DNA of 32,862 nt from Actinomyces sp. HPA0247 (GCA_000411415.1 KE150450.1:1256498-1289359); one strand, 5' to 3'. Counted from the first letter of the stretch, positions 6,459 to 14,901 are shown. The notes: generated by a model from the sequence alone, not told the origin. Numbers and translations are program-made.

Positions 6459-8026
6459 TTCCCTTGCTCCTCCCCACCCAATCCGTCTATCTGCCCGGGC
6501 AGGCCGTCCGCGTCGAGGCCTCCCATCCCGGCGACCTCGTCGTCACCCATCTGGGCGAGGTCGTGCGCGAGGTCCCCTGCGAGCGCCCCGGCCTCGTCGA
6601 TCTGGGAGAACTGAGCGTCGGCGGGTACGGCGTCGCCCAGCCGGCGACCGGCGCGTCGAGCGCTCTCCAGGTGTGCGCATCGGCGTCGGACCGACTGCGC
6701 TACGGTTTCGTCGCGTCCTTTCGTCCGGGAAAGGACGCCCGGGCCGTGGCCCGTTTCGCGCGTCGCCTGCACCTGACCGGGATTCAGTTCTACGACTGGG
6801 CGTATCGGCACGCGGACCTTCTGGGTGGGGGAGAGGAGTACCTCGACGCCCTCGATCAGCCGATTTCGCTCGCGACCGTGCGCGCCCTCATCGAGGCGCT
6901 GCGGGCGGTGGGCACGCGGTCGATTGGCTACGCGGCCGTGTATGGCGTCGGCAATGACGAATGGGAGCAGTGGGAGGATACGGCCCTGCTGGATCCAGTG
7001 GGGGAGCCGTACTCGCTCGCCGACTTCCTGCGCATCGTCGATCCCGCGCACCCGCGCTGGCTCGCCCACTTCGCGGCAGACGTTGCGGCGGCCGCGCGCG
7101 AGGTCGGCTTCGACGGCTTCCATCTCGACCAGTACGGCTACCCGAAGGCGGCCGTCCGCCCCGACGGGGAGATCGTCGACGTCGCCTCCTCCTTCGACAC
7201 CCTCATCCGAGGCGTGCGCGAGGCGGTGCCCGGCGCGACCCTCGTGTTCAACAACGTCAACGACTTCCCGACCTGGTCTTCGCCGAGCGCCCCGCAGGAC
7301 GCGGTCTACATCGAGCCCTGGGAACCTGTCACCACGTACGAGGCTCTGGCTCGCGTGGCGACGAGGGCCCGCCTCGTCGGGGGCGGGAAGCCGGTCGTCC
7401 TGGCGGCCTACCAGTCCATCTACGACAAGGCCGCCCGCGACGTGGGCGACGCGTCCACGCGGCTCACGATGGCGACGCTCTTCTCGCACGGCGCCACCCA
7501 GCTCCTCGCCGGAGAGGACGGCCACCTCCTCGTCGACCCGTACTACGTGCGCAACATGCCCGCCGAGGACGAGACCCTCGACATGCTCGCCAGCTGGTAC
7601 GACTTCCTCGTCGAAAACGACGAGATCCTCGTGGACCCGAGCATCGTCGACGTGACGGCCTCGTACGTGGGTGCATACAACGCGGACATCGACGTGTCCT
7701 TCGACGAGGCCCCCGTGTGCTGGGAGGCCGCCCCCGGGTGCGTGTGGCGGCGCGTCACCCGTGCCGGGGACGCGTTGGTCGTCCACCTCATCAACCTGGT
7801 GGGCCAGTCCGACACGGTGTGGGACGGTCCCCACCGCCCGGCGATCGCGCTGCGAGGCGGTACGCTGCGTCTGAAACCCCTGTTCGGGCGCGTGCCGCGC
7901 GTGTCGGCAGCGGATCCCGACGCGGGCTCGACGCTCATCCCCCTGGACGTGCAAATCGTCGACGGCCAGGCCGTTGTTTCCCTCCCCGACCTCAACGTAT
8001 GGCAGGTGCTCCATGTTCTTCTGTAA
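6455..8026 (+). CDS. Cytosolic glycoside hydrolase family 66 (dextranase/cyclodextran-acting)
   Basis: A 523-residue GH66 enzyme with no signal peptide (MIPLLLPTQSVYLPGQAV), so it should act on imported alpha-1,6-glucans. The ATG at 6455 overlaps the permease stop (ATGA) after AAAGG. An N-terminal beta domain starting at VYLPGQ precedes the (beta/alpha)8 barrel with IQFYDWAYRH. The candidate nucleophile is Asp225 in GFDGFHLDQYG and the candidate acid/base Glu287 in YIEPWE, by alignment with known GH66 motifs. A C-terminal beta domain contains VHLINLVGQ. It lacks the CBM35 insertion and the lectin domain of the secreted paralogue downstream. Most characterised GH66 enzymes are secreted, so an intracellular one in a transport operon is notable. 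Linearising cyclic isomaltooligosaccharides or endo-cutting imported oligomers are both possible. Confidence 0.9.
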   Translation: MIPLLLPTQSVYLPGQAVRVEASHPGDLVVTHLGEVVREVPCERPGLVDLGELSVGGYGVAQPATGASSALQVCASASDRLRYGFVASFRPGKDARAVARFARRLHLTGIQFYDWAYRHADLLGGGEEYLDALDQPISLATVRALIEALRAVGTRSIGYAAVYGVGNDEWEQWEDTALLDPVGEPYSLADFLRIVDPAHPRWLAHFAADVAAAAREVGFDGFHLDQYGYPKAAVRPDGEIVDVASSFDTLIRGVREAVPGATLVFNNVNDFPTWSSPSAPQDAVYIEPWEPVTTYEALARVATRARLVGGGKPVVLAAYQSIYDKAARDVGDASTRLTMATLFSHGATQLLAGEDGHLLVDPYYVRNMPAEDETLDMLASWYDFLVENDEILVDPSIVDVTASYVGAYNADIDVSFDEAPVCWEAAPGCVWRRVTRAGDALVVHLINLVGQSDTVWDGPHRPAIALRGGTLRLKPLFGRVPRVSAADPDAGSTLIPLDVQIVDGQAVVSLPDLNVWQVLHVLL

Positions 8027-9746
8027 CGATGCGCTACACCCCCACGGCAACGGCCTGGGGGCCGACGAGTGGTGGAAGGGCGCGGTCGTCTACCAGATCT
8101 ATCCGCGCTCCTTCAAGGATTCGAACGGTGACGGCTTCGGCGATCTCGAGGGGATCCGCTCCAAGCTCGACTACCTGCAGGCCCTCGGCGTGGACGTCCT
8201 GTGGCTCTCTCCGATCTATGCCTCCCCGCAGGCCGACAACGGCTACGACATCGCCGACTACTACGACATCGACCCGATGTTCGGCACTCTGTCGGACTTC
8301 GACCGCCTGCTGGAGGGCGTCCACGAGCGGGGCATGCGCCTCGTCATGGACCTGGTCGTCAACCACTCCTCGGACGAGAACCCGTGGTTCGTCGAGTCGC
8401 GTTCCTCGCGGGAGAACCCGAAGCGCGACTGGTACATCTGGCGCGACCCCCGCCCCGGGTTCGTGGGCGGCGAGGCCGGAGCTGAGCCCAACAACTGGGG
8501 GTCCTTCTTCTCCGGATCGGCCTGGGCGTGGGACGAGGCCACGGGACAGTATTACCTGCACCTCTTCCACAAGAAGCAGCCCGACCTGAACTGGGAGAAC
8601 CCGCAGGTTCGCGCGGCCGTCTACGAGATGATGAACTGGTGGCTCGACCGCGGCGTTGACGGTTTCCGCATGGACGTCATCAACCTGATCTCGAAGGATC
8701 CGGGTCTGCCCGACGGCGTCGTCTACCCCGGGCGCGCGTGGGGCGAGGGCTTCCCGCACTTTTCCGAGGGTCCCCACCTGCACGAATATCTCGCGCAAAT
8801 GCGCCGCGAGGTCTTCGATGGCCGCAGCGGTACCATGACGGTCGGCGAGTGCCCGGGCGTGCGCCGCGACAACGTCCTGCTGTTCACGGACCCGGCGCGG
8901 CGCGAGCTCGACATGGTGTTCCAATTCGACCACGTCGACCTCGGCCTCGAAGCGGGGAAGTTCCACCCGCGCCCGCTGCGCCCCGGCGAGCTCGCCGACT
9001 GCCTGAGCGCCTGGCAGGAGGCCCAGGGCGAGGTCGGCTGGAACAGCCTCTACCTGGACAATCACGACCAGCCGCGCGCCGTCAGTCGCTTCGGTGACGA
9101 GGAGTGGCGCTACGAGTCGGCCACCGCCCTGGCGACGGCCCTGCACATGCTGCGCGGCACGCCCTACGTGTACCAGGGCGAGGAACTTGGCATGACGAAC
9201 AGCGTCTTCGGTGGCATCGAGGACTACCGAGATGTCGAGGCGCTGCGCTACTACCGCGAGGCGGTGGAGGCGGGGGAGAGCCCCGAGTCGGTCCTGAAGG
9301 GGCTGGCCTTCACCGGCCGCGACAACGCGCGCACCCCGGTCCAGTGGGACGGAAGCGAGAACGCCGGCTTCACGCAGGGCACCCCGTGGATCGGCGTCAC
9401 CCCCAACTATCGGGAGATCAACGCCGCCTCCCAGGTCGGCGACCCGTCTTCCGTGTACGCCTACTACCGCGCGCTCGCGGACATCCGACACGGGCTGCCC
9501 GTCATCGCGGCCGGTGCGTTCGAGCGCATCGACACTCCCTCGCCCGCGATCTTCGCCTATCGCCGCACCCTCGGCGAGGCCGTGGCAACGGTCCTCGTCA
9601 ACCTCTCCTCCCAGCCCGCCTCCCTCGGCGAGGCGGCACGTGAGATCACCGGAGAGCTCCTCCTATCCAACCGCGACCTGCCCGAGGAGGACCGGGGCAT
9701 CCCGGAGAGCCTCGGAGAATGGGAGGCCCGAGTCTACATTCGCTAA
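8013..9746 (+). CDS. GH13 alpha-glucosidase, probable oligo-1,6-glucosidase
   Basis: A cytosolic exo-acting alpha-glucosidase of 577 residues. The ATG at 8013 overlaps the end of the GH66 gene by 14 bases; an upstream in-frame ATG at 7974 is deeper in that gene and less likely. All four GH13 signature regions are present: DLVVNHSSDE; GVDGFRMDVIN with nucleophile Asp221; TVGECPG with acid/base Glu279; and LDNHDQPR with Asp352. Val directly after the nucleophile is the residue associated with alpha-1,6 specificity in this group (as in dextran glucosidase DexB), whereas alpha-1,4 enzymes usually have Ala. QIYPRSFKDSNGDG at the N-terminus is the usual sequence around the calcium loop. It would release glucose from isomaltooligosaccharides delivered by the transporter and cut by GH66. 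Confidence 0.94.
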   Translation: MFFCNDALHPHGNGLGADEWWKGAVVYQIYPRSFKDSNGDGFGDLEGIRSKLDYLQALGVDVLWLSPIYASPQADNGYDIADYYDIDPMFGTLSDFDRLLEGVHERGMRLVMDLVVNHSSDENPWFVESRSSRENPKRDWYIWRDPRPGFVGGEAGAEPNNWGSFFSGSAWAWDEATGQYYLHLFHKKQPDLNWENPQVRAAVYEMMNWWLDRGVDGFRMDVINLISKDPGLPDGVVYPGRAWGEGFPHFSEGPHLHEYLAQMRREVFDGRSGTMTVGECPGVRRDNVLLFTDPARRELDMVFQFDHVDLGLEAGKFHPRPLRPGELADCLSAWQEAQGEVGWNSLYLDNHDQPRAVSRFGDEEWRYESATALATALHMLRGTPYVYQGEELGMTNSVFGGIEDYRDVEALRYYREAVEAGESPESVLKGLAFTGRDNARTPVQWDGSENAGFTQGTPWIGVTPNYREINAASQVGDPSSVYAYYRALADIRHGLPVIAAGAFERIDTPSPAIFAYRRTLGEAVATVLVNLSSQPASLGEAAREITGELLLSNRDLPEEDRGIPESLGEWEARVYIR

Positions 9747-9761
9747 CTCCACATGACGATT

Positions 9762-9792
9762 CCCCCGGGGCCGGCACCGATGGCCCCGGGGG
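9762..9792 (+). terminator. Strong hairpin terminator after the GH13 gene
   Basis: Perfect 11-bp arms CCCCCGGGGCC (9762-9772) and GGCCCCGGGGG (9782-9792) with a 9-base loop, then TCTTC. It begins 15 bases after the GH13 stop and separates the operon from the secreted GH66 gene. Confidence 0.8.
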
Positions 9793-9830
9793 TCTTCATA
9801 GGCCTCGTCACCGACGAAGGAGACGACGCC

Positions 9831-9860
9831 TCGACGCGCGCACGCAGCACGCGCGCTCGA
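9831..9860. promoter_or_regulatory. Imperfect palindrome upstream of secreted GH66 gene
   Basis: TCGACGCGCGCACG pairs with CGCGCGCTCGA if one C is bulged, about 75 bases before the start codon. Possibly a control site for the secreted enzyme; no convincing promoter boxes were found nearby. Confidence 0.25.
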
Positions 9861-9935
9861 CGGAGGCCATTTGTGCTCCGTCCTCGCCCGACCCACGCGC
9901 GGGGCAGACAACGATGTCTTGAAAAGGAACACACC

Positions 9936-12491
9936 ATGAAATCGCGAGTATTACCCGCGAAAATAGCGATCGTCGCGACGGCAGCGGCGACCGCTGCCGG
10001 AATCATCGGGATGGTGACGCCGGCGCACGCCCAGGCGCAGATCACGCGCGTCTGGACAGAAAACGCCCGATACCTGCCCAACCAGAGCGTCGATGTGACC
10101 GCCCAGGTCACCGGCGCATCACACGTCCGATTCCGCCTCATGCACCTGGGCGAACAGGTCATGGCCTCGGACGATCGGCCCGTCGACGGATACGGGCGCG
10201 CATCCTGGGAGTTCAGCGCCCCCGACCGTGACTACACCGGCTACGTCATCGAAGCCGACTCGGACAACGGCGCGCAGGGTGAGACTGCGCTGGACGTGTC
10301 CTCCGACCCGTATCGCTACCTGCGCTTCGGGTTCCTGGACTCCTATCCCCAGGGCATGAGCGGAGCGGACCAGCAGAGAGCCGTCGACGACCTCGCCCAG
10401 AAGTACCACATCAATGCCCTGCAGTTCTACGACTGGATGTACCGCCACGAGGCACCGGTTCCCTACGACGGAAACGGCGTCGCCCCTACCTGGTCCTCGT
10501 GGGGCGGGGAGGAAATGTCGCGAGACACCATTACGGGCCTCATTCATGCCGCCCAGTGGCGTTCCGTCGAGGCCTACCCGTACTCCATGAGCTACGCGGC
10601 GCTCAACGGCTACGAATCCTACGGGGTGAGCCCCGACTGGCGGCTGACCTACCGCTCGAGTGGGGCTCCCTGGTCCTTCGAAATGCTGGCGAATCGTCCG
10701 GACTCCACCCTGTGGATCATGGACCCATCCAACCCTGCGTGGCGCTCGCACATCGTCTCCCAGTACGTCCACCAGAGCGAAGACATCGGGTTCGACGGAA
10801 CCCACCTCGACCAGCTCGGCGACTGGGGGCACAGCGAGGATCACCAGGGAGGCATGGCGACAACCGGAGGCGTACCGGTCGATCTGCCCAAAGCCTTCGG
10901 CACGCTCATCGATCAGACGGCTGACGCCACCGGGAAACCCGTCGGAATGAACGCGGTCGACGGCTTCGGCATGGACCACATGGCCGCAGGGGCAGCGACC
11001 TACGAGTACACGGAAATGTGGGACTCCCACGAACGCTACGAGGAAGTGCAAAACTACCTCCAGCAACAGCGCATCCTGTCAGGGAACAAGCCCGCCGTCG
11101 TCGCCGGATACGTCAACAACAAGTGGAACAACGGCCCCGGGTACGAGGCCGAAGCATCGACCGCGACGCGCACGGGCGTGCAGGTGGCCACCGATCACCG
11201 CGATTACTCAGGCACGGGATTCATCGACCACTTCGGTGAGCGTGGAGACTCCGTGACCTTCCGCGTCCACGTGGACGCCTCGCGCAACTACGGCCTCGTC
11301 CCCCGGTGGTCCAACGCCACGGGAGACATGGCGGCGCGAACCTTCTCCGTCGACGGGCGCGTCGTCTCGCGCAACGTCCTTCTTGGCCTCACGCAGGACT
11401 GGGACCACTGGAACATTGAGGGAGGCACCTGGGCGTATCTCACCCAGGGTGACCACACCGTCACGATCAGCGTCGACGAGGGCGACTACGGGTACATCAA
11501 CCTCGACGAGCTGCACATCAACTCCTTCTCCACCCCCTCCGTCCAGCTCTTCGATGCGGCGCTCGCGGCCAACGGCGCCAGCCACATCGAGATGGGGCAG
11601 GGCGACCGCATGATTGCCGCCGCTTACTTCCCGGACCGCACCAAGTGGATGGACGAGGAACTGACGCAGTGGATCACCCGCTACTACGACGTCACCACCG
11701 GCTACGAGGAGCTGTTCTACGGGCCGACCCTGCGCCCCCTCGACGACTCGATCGTGGAGATCCCCGGATACAACGTGTCGCGCAACGGCCTGAAAAACAC
11801 GATCTACGCCCGCGTCATGCGATCGGGCGGGATGGACGTCATCCACCTGATTAACCTGCTTGGCAACGATGAATTCTGGCGTGACCCCGGCAATTCGGTG
11901 AGCGACACGGGGTCCTTCACCGTGCGCTACCACTACGGTGACTCGCCCACGCCGGGCACCGTCTACAAGGTCACCCCGGACACCGAGCGCGGGACGCGAG
12001 CCGTCGCCCTGCCCTCGCGGCTCGGCACCGACGAGACAGGCAACTACGTCGATATCGACGTCGACAACCTCCACGCCTGGGACGTGCTCTACATGGGACA
12101 GAACACGGCCGGCAACGGCAACGTCGTGAACCAGGGGCAAAAGTGCATGGACGTTCGAGAGGGAGCATCCGCCAACGGGACGCCCATCCAGCTCTACGAC
12201 TGCGCCTCGGTTCCCGCCCAGCGCGTCACCTACGACGGCAACACGCTCTCCGTCATGGGTAAGTGCGTCGACCTCGAATACCAGGGCACCGAGAACGGGA
12301 CCTACACCCACCTCTGGGACTGCAACGGCGCGCCCTCCCAAACCTGGTACTACACGCCGCGCAACCAGTACTACAACCCGCACTCAGGCAAGTGCCTGAC
12401 GCTGGACGGAGACCACTACACGAACGGCAACCGCCTGACGGTCTGGGATTGCCACGGCGGCGCATCCCAGAAGTGGAGCAAACCGCAGTAG
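9936..12491 (+). CDS. Secreted GH66 dextranase or cycloisomaltooligosaccharide glucanotransferase with CBM35 and CBM13
   Basis: An exported 851-residue multidomain enzyme. It starts at 9936 (AAAAGGA nine bases upstream; the frame is open further but lacks a signal peptide there). The signal peptide ends near AHA-QAQ (residue about 31). Next come a beta domain (ENARYLPNQSVDVTAQ) and the GH66 barrel with LQFYDWMYRHE, candidate nucleophile Asp292 (GFDGTHLDQLG) and candidate acid/base Glu360 (YTEMWDSHE). A CBM35-like module (about 403-529; EAEAS... to YGYINLDELHI) interrupts the catalytic domain, a layout described for cyclodextran-forming CITases. The barrel then resumes and ends with IHLINLLGND. 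A ricin B-type lectin (about 729-851) has three Cys-rich repeats with QRV, QTW and QKW. There is no LPXTG anchor. Substrate is likely dextran or streptococcal glucan; hydrolase versus cyclising activity cannot be decided by eye. Confidence 0.92.
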   Translation: MKSRVLPAKIAIVATAAATAAGIIGMVTPAHAQAQITRVWTENARYLPNQSVDVTAQVTGASHVRFRLMHLGEQVMASDDRPVDGYGRASWEFSAPDRDYTGYVIEADSDNGAQGETALDVSSDPYRYLRFGFLDSYPQGMSGADQQRAVDDLAQKYHINALQFYDWMYRHEAPVPYDGNGVAPTWSSWGGEEMSRDTITGLIHAAQWRSVEAYPYSMSYAALNGYESYGVSPDWRLTYRSSGAPWSFEMLANRPDSTLWIMDPSNPAWRSHIVSQYVHQSEDIGFDGTHLDQLGDWGHSEDHQGGMATTGGVPVDLPKAFGTLIDQTADATGKPVGMNAVDGFGMDHMAAGAATYEYTEMWDSHERYEEVQNYLQQQRILSGNKPAVVAGYVNNKWNNGPGYEAEASTATRTGVQVATDHRDYSGTGFIDHFGERGDSVTFRVHVDASRNYGLVPRWSNATGDMAARTFSVDGRVVSRNVLLGLTQDWDHWNIEGGTWAYLTQGDHTVTISVDEGDYGYINLDELHINSFSTPSVQLFDAALAANGASHIEMGQGDRMIAAAYFPDRTKWMDEELTQWITRYYDVTTGYEELFYGPTLRPLDDSIVEIPGYNVSRNGLKNTIYARVMRSGGMDVIHLINLLGNDEFWRDPGNSVSDTGSFTVRYHYGDSPTPGTVYKVTPDTERGTRAVALPSRLGTDETGNYVDIDVDNLHAWDVLYMGQNTAGNGNVVNQGQKCMDVREGASANGTPIQLYDCASVPAQRVTYDGNTLSVMGKCVDLEYQGTENGTYTHLWDCNGAPSQTWYYTPRNQYYNPHSGKCLTLDGDHYTNGNRLTVWDCHGGASQKWSKPQ

Positions 12492-12495
12492 CGAC

Positions 12496-13476
12496 TCAGT
12501 AGTAGTAGGGGTAATCCTCCCAGCGGGGGGCGCGATGCTCGAGGAAGGCGTCGCGCCCCTCCTGTGCTTCGGCCGTCATGTACGCCATGCGCGTGGCCTC
12601 GCCGGCGAAGACCTGCTGACCGGCCAGCCCGTCGTCGGCCAGGTTGAAGGCGAACTTCAGCATGCGGATGGCCTGCGGGGACTTCGTCGCGATGGTTGCG
12701 GCCCACTCCAGGGCCGTCTCCTCCAGCTGCGCGTGGGGGACGGCGCGGTTGATGACGCCCCAGCGCTCAGCAGTTTCAGCGTCGTAGCGCTCGGCGAGGA
12801 AGAAAATCTCGCGCGCCCTCTTATCCCCGGCCTGGCGGGCCAGCAGCGCCGAGCCGTAGCCCGCGTCGAAGGAACCGACGTTCGCGTCCGTCTGCATGAA
12901 GGCCGCGTGCTCGATGGACGCGACCGACAGGTCCGCGACCACGTTGAGGGAGTGCCCGCCGCCAGCTGCCCAGCCGGGAACAGCGGCGATGACGACCTTC
13001 GGTATCGTGCGGATCAGGCGCTGAACTTCGAGGATATGCAGGCGTCCGGCGCGAGCGGGGTCGATCTGCTCGCGGCGCTGGGCGGTGGCCGCCTCCGGGT
13101 CCGCGCCCTCAACCTCGTAGCGGTAGCCGTCGCGGCCTCGGACCCGCTGGTCACCGCCCGAGCAGAACGAGTATCCGCCGTCGCGCGCCGACGGGCCGTT
13201 GCCCGTCAGAATCACGGCCGCGACCGAGGAGGTCTGGCGCGCATGGTCGAGCGCGCGGTACAGCTCGTCGACCGTGCCGGGGCGGAAGGCGTTGCGGATG
13301 TCGGGGCGGTCAAAGGCGATGCGCACGACCGGCATGTCGGCGCCTTCGGGGCGGCCGTCCACCTCGGGGCCGCGCGAGATGCCGCGGTGGTAGGTGATGT
13401 CGGCGAAGTCGAAACCCTCGACCTCGCGCCAACGCGTCGGATCGAAGGTGTCGGAGACGAAGGGGAGTGCACTCAT
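12496..13476 (-). CDS. menB: 1,4-dihydroxy-2-naphthoyl-CoA synthase MenB
   Basis: Closes the second ring of menaquinone by converting o-succinylbenzoyl-CoA to dihydroxynaphthoyl-CoA in the cytosol. The 326-residue product has the crotonase fold. The oxyanion-hole region AAVPGWAAGGGHSL, the MenB-type QTDANVGSFDAGYGS and ERYDAETAERWGVIN are all clear, and the C-terminus EDYPYYY is typical. The frame extends upstream to 13623, but the family N-terminus fits MSALPFVSD at 13476. There is no Shine-Dalgarno at the usual distance; a TAGAAT box just upstream suggests a leaderless transcript. The stop lies four bases from the stop of the convergent GH66 gene. The gene is divergent from menC. Confidence 0.95.
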   Translation of the reverse strand: MSALPFVSDTFDPTRWREVEGFDFADITYHRGISRGPEVDGRPEGADMPVVRIAFDRPDIRNAFRPGTVDELYRALDHARQTSSVAAVILTGNGPSARDGGYSFCSGGDQRVRGRDGYRYEVEGADPEAATAQRREQIDPARAGRLHILEVQRLIRTIPKVVIAAVPGWAAGGGHSLNVVADLSVASIEHAAFMQTDANVGSFDAGYGSALLARQAGDKRAREIFFLAERYDAETAERWGVINRAVPHAQLEETALEWAATIATKSPQAIRMLKFAFNLADDGLAGQQVFAGEATRMAYMTAEAQEGRDAFLEHRAPRWEDYPYYY

Positions 13477-13483
13477 GCCTCGG

Positions 13484-13489
13484 ATTCTA
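13484..13489 (-). promoter_or_regulatory. Candidate -10 box for leaderless menB
   Basis: TAGAAT on the minus strand, seven bases before the menB ATG, so transcription would start at or next to the A of the start codon. The -35 region is not recognisable. Confidence 0.35.
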
Positions 13490-13781
13490 ATCGACGAGGC
13501 ACTGGCGGTGCGGTGCGCGTGCGTGCGGGAGGGGGCTCGACGGGCCCAGCTGACGGCCCCTACTAAAGGGGTGGCCAGGCCCTCCGACGCGGTGGGCGTG
13601 TGCAACCTAACCAATCGGAACAAAGGGCAGCCTCGTGTTCGCAGATGGTGAGATAACTAGTCACTGATGCGTGTGTCGTGACATACTCTTGTATTTGCCA
13701 GGCGTTCTGCTCTGTCAGGGAGTCTGTCACTTTGGGGCGCTTACTGCACAATCGCATACAAGTTTCAGCGTGATCGAGTTG
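13490..13781. other. Intergenic region between menB and menC
   Basis: The 357-base divergent gap (13477-13833) holds no convincing gene. It contains GTGA-N9-TCAC near 13650, which could be an operator, and an AT-richer half towards menC. Promoter boxes for menC and menB are listed separately. Confidence 0.4.
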
Positions 13782-13809
13782 TTGCGAAGCCAAGGTTGCG
13801 CGATAATAT
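13782..13809 (+). promoter_or_regulatory. Candidate promoter of menCD
   Basis: TTGCGA (13782-13787), 16-base spacer, TAATAT (13804-13809). The predicted leader is under 25 bases and includes a consensus AAGGAGG (13821-13827) six bases from the menC ATG. Confidence 0.55.
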
Positions 13810-13833
13810 TACCGGTAAGTAAGGAGGCTCCTC

Positions 13834-14892
13834 ATGAATGCAGCGCCGCAACCAACGCTCATGCGCATTCCCATGCGTACACTGAGTCGCCAAGCGCGTT
13901 ACGCCCTCGAGGGCGTCGACGACATATTGGTGTACAAGGTAGCGATGACGACGCGTTTCCGCGGGGTGACGCGCCGCGAGGGTCTTCTTCTGCACGGCCA
14001 TGCCGGCTGGGGAGAGGCCGCGCCCTTCTGGAACTACGACGACGCTGAGTCGTCCCGTTGGCTGGCGGCCGCGCTTGAGTCTGCGCGCCGTTTCCCGCCG
14101 GTGCCTCGTCGCAAGTTTGTGCCCGTCAACGTGACGATCCCCGTCATTTCCCCCGAAGAGGCCTACGAGCGAGTGAAGGCCTCGGGTGGATGCGCGACCG
14201 CGAAGATCAAGGTCGCTGAACCCGGCGTGAGCCTGAGTCGCGACTGCGCGCGCATCGCCGCCGTCGCCGACGCCCTGCGTGAGACGGTTGGCGGGCAGGC
14301 GATGATTCGCCTCGACGCTAACGGTGCGTGGGAGGTTGACGAGGCTCGTGCCGCGATCCCCGCGATGGCTGCCGCCGCGGGCGTGGTTCCCATTGAGTAT
14401 GTGGAGCAGCCTTGCCTGACCGTCGATGAGCTGGCGCAGGTGCGCCGCTCGGTGGACGTTCCCATCGCTGCGGACGAGTCGATCCGCCGAGCCGAAGACC
14501 CGCTTGAGGTGGCCCGCAAGGAAGCCGCCGACGTGGTCATCATCAAGGTGGCGCCTCTCGGTGGCGTGCGTGCAGCGCTGAAGGTGGCTCGCAAGAGCGG
14601 GCTCGGGGTCGTCGTCTCCTCGGCCCTCGAGACCTCCGTCGGCCTGTCGGTCGGTGTCGCCGCCGCCGCCGCGGTGCCCGGCGTGCCCCGGGCGGCCGGC
14701 CTGGCCACGGCCTCGCTGCTGGTGGGGGACGTGACCGAGCCCCTGATTCCCGAGCGCGGACGCCTGCCCGTGGGGCGGCGCGAACCCGACCAGGAACTCA
14801 TTGACCGCACGCCGGTCGACGGTGATCTCGTCTCCCGCTGGGGTATGCGCCTGGAGGGGATGGCCGAGCATCTGGGGGCGGGGGGCCGGTAG
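13834..14892 (+). CDS. menC: o-succinylbenzoate synthase MenC
   Basis: Dehydrates SHCHC to o-succinylbenzoate in menaquinone synthesis. It is a 352-residue member of the enolase superfamily. An N-terminal capping domain is followed by the barrel with the acid/base Lys pair K124-x-K126 (AKIKVAE), metal ligands D161 (RLDANG), E191 (EYVEQP) and D214 (AADES), and the second catalytic Lys K238 (VIIKVAPLGG). These are the full set expected of an active enzyme. The start at 13834 is supported by AAGGAGG six bases upstream. menD follows after nine bases, so they form an operon. The C-terminal part is longer than minimal MenC, as usual in actinobacteria. Confidence 0.95.
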   Translation: MNAAPQPTLMRIPMRTLSRQARYALEGVDDILVYKVAMTTRFRGVTRREGLLLHGHAGWGEAAPFWNYDDAESSRWLAAALESARRFPPVPRRKFVPVNVTIPVISPEEAYERVKASGGCATAKIKVAEPGVSLSRDCARIAAVADALRETVGGQAMIRLDANGAWEVDEARAAIPAMAAAAGVVPIEYVEQPCLTVDELAQVRRSVDVPIAADESIRRAEDPLEVARKEAADVVIIKVAPLGGVRAALKVARKSGLGVVVSSALETSVGLSVGVAAAAAVPGVPRAAGLATASLLVGDVTEPLIPERGRLPVGRREPDQELIDRTPVDGDLVSRWGMRLEGMAEHLGAGGR

Positions 14893-14901
14893 GCTGGGCG
14901 T

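Noticed and set aside
6416-8050. 544-residue open frame antisense to the cytosolic GH66 gene
   Set aside because: His/Val/Arg-rich shadow translation with no family motif.
13477-13623. N-terminal extension of MenB
   Set aside because: The extra residues (FRLVRLHTPTASEG and on) match no MenB and the region has intergenic composition; the start at 13476 fits the family.
13560-13660. Possible tRNA-like segment in the menB-menC gap
   Set aside because: No acceptor stem, anticodon or T-loop arrangement could be built.
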